Below are positions 44,057 to 59,443 of a stretch of 64,000 nt of DNA, piece by piece (position 1 is the stretch's first letter; every line of letters begins with the position of its first letter). Location of the stretch: NCBI GenBank assembly GCA_022605955.1, contig JAKCOZ010000003.1:60698179-60762178 (forward strand), read 5' to 3'. Source of the stretch: Rallus limicola (taxonomy: Eukaryota > Chordata > Aves > Gruiformes > Rallidae). The position numbers were made by a program, and so were the translations under genes. The notes beneath the pieces were generated by a model. It had not been told where the DNA came from. It saw nothing but the letters and a program-made list of their open reading frames with translations, and did no database searches.

Positions 44057-46001
44057 GCTTGTGGGGCTGGAGCTGTCTGCCCAGGGAGGCACAGGGCGAG
44101 GGCTGCTCCAGGGACTCGGTGATGGGAGTGGAGAAGGCAGCGTTCCTGCGAAACGCACTGTCCCCTCTGCTGATGCTGGTGGCACCCTGGATGGCAGTGA
44201 AGCGGAGAGGTCACCATCAGCAGCTGAGCCCCCCAGGTGCCTTCAGGGCAGGGTTCTGGGGGGCTTACCAGCAGACCACGGGCTTGCTCCAGCCAGAAGC
44301 TGCAGGGCTGGTCCGTGCAGTAGTTGTGCGGCTGCCGGTAGAAGTAACGTGACATGGGCAGGGGGAACTGTGTGCCTGGGGAGTGGGGGGGTGGGGGGGG
44401 GGCATAGGAGGTGTGTGGGGCTGCCACAGGCTGGGGGAGGATGCCCTATGCCAGTACCTGGCTGGTGGGCAGCGGTGTGGACTGGTAGCCCCCGGCAGAG
44501 TAGTCCCGGTGTGTGGTGGAGACAGACTCCATGGGCATACGGCATGGATGGATCTCCTCCAGCATCTCCTTCCTGTCAGCAGAGCAGAGCAGAGCAGAGC
44601 AGACCCTGGACCCCTCAACTCTGGGGTACCCCCTGCCCTGGGCAGGCACCTGCTGCAGGGTCCCCTCCTCTGGGGCATGAGTCTGGGGGTTGGCAGCACA
44701 GGGGGGTGTGGGCTTGCCTGTATTTCTGGTAGAGCATGGACTCCAGCATGGCTTTCCGCTGTCCTGCGAAGGGAAAGGTGCCATCAGCCCCACAGCTGAG
44801 ATGGGGATCTCCCCCATTACTGCCTTTTTGGGGGTGCGCGTGGCTCGTGGAGAGGGGATTCAGCCTCACCTTGCCCCAGCAGATGGACCCTGTGCGGTGG
44901 GCGGTAGGCATCCTTCGTGGTGGTGCTATTGGTGGGCCAGGAGAGGAGCTGGTGGACCAGCAGCCTGTGCTGGCTTTGCTGGTGGATGAAGCCCTTGCTG
45001 CCGGGCTCCTGCTCCAGCACAGGCTCCAGATGGTTCATGGCTCTCTGGGGACAGACAGGAAAGGCTGTAGGAAAAGGGCAGGACCCCACCTTGTAGTGCC
45101 CCATGCCCACTCCTGGTTTTTAGGCTTTTGATGGTCCCATGGGCCCCAGGGAATGAGCCACTGCTCCACACCTAAGGCCATGCTACACAGGCAGGTGCCC
45201 AACACAAGCCCTGAGAGCAGACCCAGAGGCATGAACTGCAGAACAGGGGGGGACAGTCCTTCCAGCTGTGTCCCCAGAAAAGCTAGAGCAGGGGCAAAGC
45301 TGAACTCTGCTGCCTGCCCAGGGGCCAGCTGGCCTTGTATTGCCACCCCAAACCCCAGGCTGCCCCTACAAATGGGTGAGTGATGTTACAGCATTGGAAC
45401 AAGCTGTGGAGTCCTCAGGCTGTGGCACAGCTTGGCCCATGTCACCGCCCCAGCCCAGATTGCCCAGGCAGGTGTCCCCACACCCCTGTGATGGGCTGCG
45501 ACACCCAGCTCCCACCGCCCCAGCAGCGAGCTCCCAGCTTTCCACCTTTCACGCTATTGAATTTCATCCCCTTTCCATCCTGCCGGGCTCAAGGTCACCT
45601 AGGGAGCTCCAGCTTGGCCAAGGACAGCTATTTATAGAGCGGGCTGCCCAGGAGCTGGGGGACTCTGTGGGATCTGTGTGAGGGATGCAGTGCAGTAGCT
45701 TTTGAGGAGCATTTCCCCTTATGGCTCCCTAGCTGTTGGTTACCTCTTCCTGAGAGTTGTGGATCAAGCAGCTCCCCTGAGGCCCCAATCCACTGGGCTG
45801 CTCTGCTGGAGTTTGCAGGGACATGGGGCATGTTCCCCATGTTCCTGGGTGGGGTGGCAGCTCGACCCCATTGGGATCCTTCCCAGACCCAGTGGGTGGC
45901 TCCACAGTGGGCATGGCTGGCAGGACCTCAGCAGGCAGCTCAGCAATGGCTGGTGGCATCTCCTGGGGCATCTGGTCCATGGCTGACATCTCCTGGGACA
46001 T
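44052..46001 (-). CDS. SPAG8: Sperm-associated antigen 8
   Basis: SPAG8 is a microtubule-associated protein of motile cilia and sperm flagella, placed inside doublet microtubules in mammals. Coding exons: 46001-45744, 45044-44870, 44763-44718, 44572-44458, 44367-44269, 44186-44052; 275 residues against 485 in human. Matches to human: CLIHNSQEE joined to RAMNHLEPV (human YNWEEE-RATNHLD), TTTKDAYRPPH, QRKAMLESMLYQ, SVSTTHRDY, YFYRQPHNYCTDQPCSFW and FRRNAAFSTPI. The long low-complexity N-terminus of the human protein is missing; the first 86 residues here are Met/Glu/Pro-rich. Intron 3 has a GC donor (AG|GCAAGC). The ATG at 46001 is the first after an in-frame stop, but an upstream non-coding exon is likely, with an acceptor near 46118. 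Same strand as HINT2. Confidence 0.88.
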
Positions 46002-46579
46002 CTCTGCCCTGGCTGCTGGTATCACCCTATGGGCACCTCAGGCAGGAGGACCTCACTCTGGTCCCTGACCACGCACGGAGGCCTCTCCCCAAGTTGCACC
46101 GGAGTCAAGTCGCCTGTCAGAGCAATCCTATGGGTAAGGACACAGTCCCTGAGGCAAATCCTTCAGCCCGCACCTTCCCCACCCTGTCCTCAGCCCCCAC
46201 CAGCGTGGGCAGGGCCCTGGGGCCAGGGGCCCTGTGTCGCCCACAGCATCACTCACACCCTGGGGCAGGGGACAAGGGGCTCCTCTCCTTTTGGACAGGG
46301 TTGAAAGCAGTGTCTCCCGCTGGGGGTGCACTCCAGGGGCGTGTCCTCCTCCACAACTCCCCCTCCCGCCCCTAAACAGCCCCCCAAGTGTTTCCAGCCC
46401 AGGCTTTGTCCACCAGAGCATTCCCCAGCGCCCCGTGCCCCTCCCTGGGGCTCTGCATTCACCAGCGCCCCCTCCCCTCCCGGCCGCGACAGCTCCCAGG
46501 CTATGCCCCCGTCCCCTCAGTGCTCCCCAGGACCCTGGCCCCCCAAATACCGCCCTCAGGGGTGACACCAGGGGTGCTC

Positions 46580-46760
46580 CCAGCCCGGCCCCACCCTCGC
46601 GGGGTCTCGGCCCTCCGCCGCCGCGGTCTCGGCTCCGTGGCGCCCGAGTGGGGCGAAGCGGCACCGTCTCCATGGAGACGGTAAACACCGGCCACGGCAC
46701 GCCCGCGAACGCGAGCTCATTGGCGGCGCCGGGCGCGAGCGCACCTCCCATTGGCGGAGG
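46580..46760 (-). promoter_or_regulatory. Putative SPAG8 promoter with RFX-type palindrome and two CCAAT boxes
   Basis: A perfect 20-bp palindrome covers 46663-46682 with core GTCTCCATGGAGAC, matching the X-box form (GTNNCC inverted repeat around AT). On the minus strand CCAAT boxes sit at 46754-46750 and 46723-46719, upstream of the palindrome. CpG-rich, no TATA. The order CCAAT, CCAAT, X-box points to transcription to the left, towards SPAG8. Confidence 0.55.
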
Positions 46761-46831
46761 GCCTGAAGAGGGGCGGGGCCGAGAGGCGGGAGCGGGGCGA
46801 GCGGCCCCGTGGGGGGGGCGATGCCGGAGCC

Positions 46832-46851
46832 GGGGGGGGGGGGGGGGGGGG
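46832..46851. repeat. G20 homopolymer
   Basis: Uninterrupted run of about 20 G in the SPAG8-side CpG island. Length may be affected by sequencing error. Confidence 0.9.
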
Positions 46852-46859
46852 CCGATGTT

Positions 46860-49684
46860 TGGCTTGTTTGTGAACCGGGGCGCCGGGCGCCTCGCAGCCA
46901 CCGCTGTCAGGGGCCGGGGCCGAGCGCCGGGACCGGCCAGAGCTCGCAGGGGAGGCCCTGGGAGGGAGCCGGGTTGGCATGGTGCCCTGGCAGGGACAGC
47001 GCGTCCCAGCTGGGGCAGCGGGAGGGACGTGCCGAGCTCCCGGGGACGCGCTGCTCCTCGTAACTCACCCCCGCTGACACTTCTCCCCACCGGTTTGGCC
47101 TGGTCCTTCGGCACACCTGGCTGCCCCAGGGACCCCCGGCCGGCCCGGGGGGACGGTTTGGGGGGACACGACACGGGCCTGGCGCCTGGCTGGGCGCAGC
47201 CGGTCACCCGCAGGGCGTGGAACGGCTCCCTTCGCCGCCAGCCCTCGCCGGGCCCCCGGCCCCCAGCCCCGCGGAGGCCGGGCAGAAGAAGGGCCCTTTG
47301 ATAGCGTGCGGCACAGGGGCTGTTATTGCAGCGCTCTGCGGTGTGCGCCGCCGGGGCCACCGCACGCCCGGCGCTGGGGCCTCTTGTTTGTCCTGGCCGG
47401 GGATGCGCCCGGCCCCTCCGGCCTCAGCCGGCCGGGGCCCCCCAGCAGGGACCGCTCCTCCCCCCGGGCGCTCGGCCGAGCGCCAAGCCGGGGCTCTGCT
47501 GAGCCCATCTGCTGCGCAGCTGTGGGGAGGAGGCGGAGGTGGACGCCCCCCGGCGCTTGGCCTCAGCGCAGGGTCCCCCCCAGTGCTGGATTCGCGCCAC
47601 TTATGCGGGCGGCGGGCGCTCGGGGCCCCGAGGGCTGGGCGCTCGCTGTAAGGATGCTGGGGGGGTCTGTGTTGCTGATTGTACCCCCCGCGCGCGACCC
47701 TGGGCTCGGGGCTGGTTCCTGAGGTGCACCCGGATCCTCCAATCGTGCTGGGGGCGCAGCATGGTCACCACAGCCCGGGTTGCACCCCAGCTCTCTCCTC
47801 AGACACACGCGGGCTTGGCCCTGAGGCAGCTAAAAGCTGGTGGGCACCAAGGAGACATGAAAGGCACCATGGGACAAGGGACCCTGGCCGTGCCACCCCC
47901 GGGGGGTGCTGTGCATTTCCCATGGGGCAAGCCACTCTGGGGTAGCGTTATCAGGCATTGCCATGGGGCTGCGCCCAGGCTTCAGTGGTATGGGGCAGCA
48001 GCCCCTGAGCTTGAGCTGGAGCACATCTGGCTGCCTCCCACCAGCTGACACATCCCCCGCCACCCCCCTGCCTGGTTCTTTTGGGAACTTGCCTCATTTA
48101 TGATAAGTCTCCGGCTAAGGAATGAAAACAGCCCTTGGCCCTGGCCCCCCACCCTGGCCCACCCCATGGGGCCGTGACCTCCGAGCTGCTCCGGAGCTGA
48201 CAAAATAAACCTGGCGCAGGAAGAGAAGCAATTGCAGGCGTCTGGGCCCCGACCTCGCGTGCCAGCGTTCACCCTCCACAGCGTCCCTCGGAGGGGACTA
48301 CTCTGGGTGAGCCCCGAGGGACGACGCACCAGGGATCCCTGGCCCCATTTTGGAGTGCACAGCCCTAGGGCAGGGCTGTCGAATGCTCAAGAGAGGGGGT
48401 CCAGCCTGTGCCGAGGCTCGAGCAGGTCTGGGAGCCAGGAAGCAGCGGCATCCCACATTTTCAAGGTCCATCTGGGCCCCAGAAACATTCCCCGTGCTGT
48501 GCTGTACCGGCAGTGTGTGGGGAAGAAGCTGGGCTCTGCCGCAGCCCCACGCTGCTCCCGGGGGTGCCCCCGCCTCCAGCGCCACCGAGCCGGAGGCCGA
48601 ACAGAGCTGCCATTCTTCCCAGCGGGCTGCGGTTCCCTGCGCGGCTGGTGGGGGCCCGGGCGGCCCTGACGGTGGTGCCAGGTGGGACGCGTGCCGCGCC
48701 AGCACCGGCCCCCGCCGCTAAATATAGCCATGGCGCCCGGCTGCGGCCTGGCGTGCAGTGGGAGCGGGAGGCGCGGGGCAGGGAAGGCGCCGGCGGGTGA
48801 GGGAGCGGTGTGCTGCACAGGCCTCTGTGTGTGTGTGCGTGTGCCCCCACGCGTGTGCATTCCCATGTGTTTTGGGCAGCGATGTGTGCATGAAGGGCCT
48901 GGGGTGTGCAGCAGGAGCATGGTGGCCTAGTGTGTATGACAAGTTTTCGTGCCTGGGGGGTGTGGGACGTGCCGTGGGGTGTGCTTTCGCACAGCGGCAC
49001 GTGCCTGAGCTGTGGAGGTAGAGCCAGCACAGGGGTACAGAGGTGTGTGTACATGTGGGGGGCATCCTGCCTGGTACTGCCCTTAGCTCATGGCTAAGGA
49101 CCCACCTGGGAGGGCCTGGGAGGGCCTGGGAGGGCCCACCCGGGAGGGCCCACCCCCACCCACAGGGCCCTCTGGGGTGGGGAGGAATAAATGTGCAATT
49201 TTAGTTAAATTTGGCTTTTGCACGGCAGAGAAGGGACAGTGCCCAGCATGGGGCCCTGCAGCAACATGCTCAGGGATGCTAGGGTTTGGTCGGGGTGACG
49301 GGGGTGGGTGGACAGCCCAGGGCACGTGGGGTACTGGTCATGCCCCCAGGACGTTCCCCAGCTTGGGAAGACCCTTGCAGCACCCAGATGGTGACACCCA
49401 CCCCACCCCAGCCGAGCACCAGGAGTGGACTTTGTCCTGCGGGATGTGGGCACCCCCAAAAATCTCTGGCTCCAGCTGGGGGGCTCCAGAGCACCTCCAG
49501 CATGGGTAGGCTGGGATGTGGGGAGCCCAGGCCCCTCCTCCACGATGTAGGGTCACCAAATCCTACTTGTGTCCTCATCCCGAGTCCTGCTGGTGTCCCT
49601 ACACTGCCACTGCCACCCAAGGCCACCTCTGCCAAGACCAGCCATCCTAACACAGAGCTACCAAAGGCACCACCACAGAGATGC
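46860..49684. other. SPAG8-HINT2 spacer
   Basis: About 2.8 kb without a supported gene. CpG-rich to about 47720, then GC-rich unique sequence with a lower-GC patch at 48085-48240, a perfect MEF2-type site CTAAATATAG at 48718-48727, and a GGGAGGGCCT tandem repeat at about 49107-49150. The 410-codon minus-strand frame spanning 46128-47360 has no recognisable domain. Confidence 0.6.
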
Positions 49685-49690
49685 TTTATT
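49685..49690 (-). terminator. HINT2 poly(A) signal
   Basis: TTTATT on plus (AATAAA on minus), about 25 nt after the HINT2 stop. Confidence 0.85.
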
Positions 49691-49714
49691 GAAGGGCGGT
49701 GTGTTGGGGGGCAC

Positions 49715-51205
<1,491 letters not shown>

Positions 51206-51463
51206 AGCCTCGAAGCCCGCCCCGCCCCGCCTCCCTATTGGCTGCCGCTCCTGTCACTCCACACACACACTCCCCCAGCCTTAAAGCGCCCGCGCACCTC
51301 TCTGCGTCCACGCGTGACGCTCCTACCCGTTCCGCCCAGCCTCCACGGGCAGGTGCCATAACTGTGCGTGGGGACACAACCACTACCGTCCCCTCCTTCC
51401 CTCCCTGCATCCCCATCCACCCCAAAATCACGGCAAGGAGCCCCCAGTGAGCACCCCGGGGTG
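51206..51463 (-). promoter_or_regulatory. HINT2 promoter in the TAF1C-HINT2 gap
   Basis: Only about 240 bp separate the predicted TAF1C cleavage site from the HINT2 ATG. The gap has an inverted CCAAT box (CTATTGGCTG at about 51235) and moderately CpG-rich sequence, and must hold the whole HINT2 proximal promoter unless it overlaps TAF1C. Confidence 0.6.
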
Positions 51464-51469
51464 TTTATT
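51464..51469 (-). terminator. TAF1C poly(A) signal
   Basis: AATAAA on minus, starting only 7 nt after the TGA stop (51478-51476), so the 3' UTR is about 30 nt. Confidence 0.85.
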
Positions 51470-51475
51470 GGCAGC

Positions 51476-56022
<4,547 letters not shown>

Positions 56023-56899
56023 GGCCCGGGGCGGGTGGGAGCTCAGGGGGTGCGGCGGGGCCGGACCGAGCCCGCGGGCTCCGGTCGGTCGGTGCCCACG
56101 AGGGGACGGCGCTGACACCGGAAGCGGAACCGCCGCGGCGCCGCGCGCCTCACAGCGCCCACCAATTAACGCCCGGGAACGGAGCGGGACCAGAGCGGCG
56201 CCTCCTCCAGCGCGATGCTGAGCGCTGCTGCCCCCTGGCGGCTGGAGGAAGCAAACGCTCCGGCGGCAGGAGTTGCGGAGCGGGGGGGGGGCTGGGCCGG
56301 GATCGGGACGGGGCCGGGCTGGGGGAGCGGCGGGGCCGGGACACGCCGTCGGGCCCCTAGCGCACCGGGGACGAGCAGGGCGCGGGCACCGTCCCCAGGC
56401 CTGCCCGGCCCTGGTGCGGCGAAGGGCCCCGCCGCGGCCCGGGGGCGGGGGATGTGCGTGGGGCCGAGGGCCGGGGGCTGTGGGCCCGTTCCAGCCCCCC
56501 CAGCTCCTTCCCGCGGGCTTCGCCCCGGACACACCCCGCCCTGCTCCGGCTCCGACCCCTCTTCCCTCCCCCGGGCAGCCGCAGGGTCCCCGTGAGGGTC
56601 TCGCCGGGCCCGGCCCCCCCATGGGGGGGATACCCGCACCCCACTGCTGAGCTCCGGGGGAGCTTGGTGTGGGGGATCCTGGCGGGCGGCACGGGCTGCC
56701 CTGTGCCGCTCCCGAGGGAAGCGGGGCCAGCTGGCACGCGGAGGGAGCGCGGGCCTCGGGCCGGCCCCGCAGCTGCGCCCCTGAGGTCTGCGCTGGGGGA
56801 CGCCCCGCAGCCATGTCGGGGGGGGGGCCCTGCGTGGATGAGGCTGTGTCTGCTCCCCATTACCCGTGATGTGGTCTGCGGTGGGGGCAGCTGGGAGCG

Positions 56900-57700
56900 G
56901 TGCTATGCGGGGCAGGGGACGCCTCGGAGTTGGTGACCCCACAGCCTGTGCCGTGGCCCAGGAGGAAGGTGGTGTGGGGGCAGTTTGGGAATGATGTTGG
57001 GGGAGTCTGGGGAAGGCACGATGGCATCGCTTCCAGCTGGGATGCCCTTGTCCCCGCCCAGACCCCTCCTCCTGGACACCTAAGCAAGGTAAATACTCTG
57101 TTTTATTGGGGCAAGATGATAGCCACTGTCAGGAAACCAACAGACCCTCGTTGAGCAGCCCACATATGTAGCCCCCCTCCTCCCCATAAGCAGCCCACAT
57201 ATGTAGCCCCCCTCGTCCCCATAAGCAGCCCTTGCTGCGCTTCATCCCCTCTCCACAAGATGCCCCACTTACCCCCAGCGCCGTAGCCCACTTGTCCCCC
57301 TACACCCCAGCCCCATGGCCCCTTTTGCCTGTCCCCTTTGTAGACTGACCCCATCACCAATTGCCTCTCAGCTCCATGTCCCCCGGTCCCCCAGTCCCAT
57401 GTCCCTGCCCCAGCTCCACCACACGCCTCCCACTCATGTTGCTGCCCCACAGCCCCGAGCTCCTGTCTCTGCTCTACATCCCTTCCCCCAGCCTCACGTT
57501 CGCGTCCCCCTGCCTCGCACCTCTGTCCCAGCCCGTGTCCCGGTCCCCATGATCCTCTGCCCCAGCCCCGCGGCCGTGTCCCCCTGCCTCATACCTCTGT
57601 CCCCACCCATCTCCCTGTCCCCATGCCTCCCTGCCCCAGCCCCACGGCCCCGTGCCCCGGTGCCCTGAGCAGCTGAGTCCTCCCCCTCGCCCACCACCGG
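56900..57700. other. TAF1C-TMEM8B spacer
   Basis: Apart from the 35-bp duplication the segment is C-rich on plus, with CCCCAGCCCCA / CATGTCCCC low-complexity sequence (57290-57670). No supported gene. Confidence 0.6.
57155..57230. repeat. 35-bp tandem duplication
   Basis: Two near-identical 35-bp copies starting with GCAGCCCACATATGTAGCCC at 57155 and 57190, plus the beginning of a third at 57225. Confidence 0.95.
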
Positions 57701-58000
57701 GGCACCGGGTCGCGCAGGGGGGGCGGGTCGCCCCCGCCGCCGAGTGACGCTCCCGGTGGCCAATGGTCGCGAGGGGGGGAGGGGGGGGCGGCTCCGGGGG
57801 GCGGGGCGAGTGACGTAATCGGCTCCGGTGCGCGGCGGGGCTGCTGGCGGCGGGCACCCCACGGCAGCCGGCGCGGCGGCATGGGCCGGCGGGGCGGTGG
57901 GGGCGGAGGGCAGCGGCGGCCGCTCGCCCCCCCGCATCGCCTCCCCCTGCTGCTCCTGCCGCTCCTCCTCCTGCCGCCGCCCGCCGGTGAGTGCCGGGGG
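57700..58000 (+). promoter_or_regulatory. TMEM8B CpG-island promoter with CCAAT box and CRE-like site
   Basis: CpG-rich, with GGCCAATGG at about 57758-57766 and TGACGTAA at 57811-57818 (CRE/ATF type), 60-70 bp before the ATG at 57881. GC boxes flank both. Confidence 0.6.
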
Positions 58001-59408
58001 CGCGGGGGGTGTGGGGCGCGGGGGGGAGGGGGGTGGTGTGGGACAGCAGGGGGGCGGGGGGGGGGGGGGGCACTGGGGCGGGCAGGGGATGGCAGGGGCG
58101 CGGGAGACCCCCTGCGTGGGGTGCGTGTGCGGCGGGGCACGGCGGTGCACAGCGGGAATGAGGCGCACGAGCCGTGGGGCGCGGGGTGTGTTTGCTGTGG
58201 GGTGGGTGTGTGCGGTGGGTAGGAGGTCTGCACGCCGTGGGGCGGGGAGCGGGGGTGTGGTGGGGCGCGGGGTGCTCGTGTCGCGGGGCAGGGGGGCGAG
58301 CTTGCGGTAGGAATGAGGGACACTGTGCGGGTGTGCGTGCAGTGGGGCAGGGGGTGGGTGAGAGCGGGGCACAGGGGTGAGTATGAGGTGGGGCGCAGCG
58401 TCTGCCTGCTGTGGGGTGAGGGTGGATGTGCAGTGGGACGTGGTGAGTCCGTGCAGCGAGGGATGGGGTGTGCATCCACTGGTGGTGGGGGCACGTAAGC
58501 AACACGGCACAGAGGTGTGCTGAATTGGGTGTGGGGTGGGTGCGCGATGGGGCAGGAGGTGCACGTGCGATAGGGCACGAAGTGCGTGTGTGGTGGGACA
58601 CGGAGAGGCGTGTGCAGCGGGGTGTTTGCATGAGGGAGAGTGGGGCTGCCTGTGCACGGGGTACCAGATCGCCCGTGCAATGGTGTGCATGGAGATAAGC
58701 ATGCTGTGGGGCAGTGGGTACCCATGCAGCAGGGCACGGAGATCAGCGTGCAGTGGGGCATAGAGGTGTGCACAGCAGGAGGATGCAGGCAGTGCACATA
58801 CAGTGGGACACCCTGAAGCGGGGGGGGGATGGGGGGGATGGAAAAGGAACGACACGACAGGTGCGTGGGCAGTGGGTCCGAGGGGCTGCAGATATAGGGC
58901 GGAAGGCTGTGTGCACGCAGTGGGGCAGGGGGAACGGACAGCCTGCAGAGAGGGGAATGTTTGTGCAGCGAGGCGCCGGGATGTGCCAGGGAACACCGGC
59001 GGGACTGTGCGAGGCGATGCGCAAGCTGTGGGGCACGGGAGCGGGCTTGGTGACGGGGATGAGAAGGGGGCTCAGAGGAGGCATCGCCCGAAAAGGGGGA
59101 CAGCTGGCCGAGGGCTGCCGGTGCCGCGAGGCGCCATAGGGCAGCGGTGGGGCGGCCGCGGGAGCTGTCCGCGGTGCTGAGCGCCGGCCGCGGGAGCTGT
59201 TCGCGGTCCTGAGCGCCGGCCGCGACCTGGGGCCGTGGTCCTGGGGTGCGGGTCCCGCTGGGCTGGGGCAAAGGGACACTTGCTTTCCTCCTTCCCCCCT
59301 CCTTCCCTGGGTAGGAAATCCCGCTCCATCCTCCAGCAACATCCCCCCTCCCCGTGCTCCGGCCACGTTTCCACGGGGATTCAGCCTGACCCTCTGCCTG
59401 CATACGGC

Positions 59409-59443
<35 letters not shown>

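Noticed and set aside
46128..47360. Minus-strand open frame of 410 codons between SPAG8 and HINT2
   Set aside because: Pro/Arg/Gly-rich product of CpG-island composition with no domain. It runs through the SPAG8 promoter elements and beyond plausible splice sites.
57474..59403. Long minus-strand open frames (385-604 codons) over TMEM8B exon 1 and intron 1
   Set aside because: Antisense reading of the G-rich minisatellite, giving Pro/His/Thr-rich repeats.
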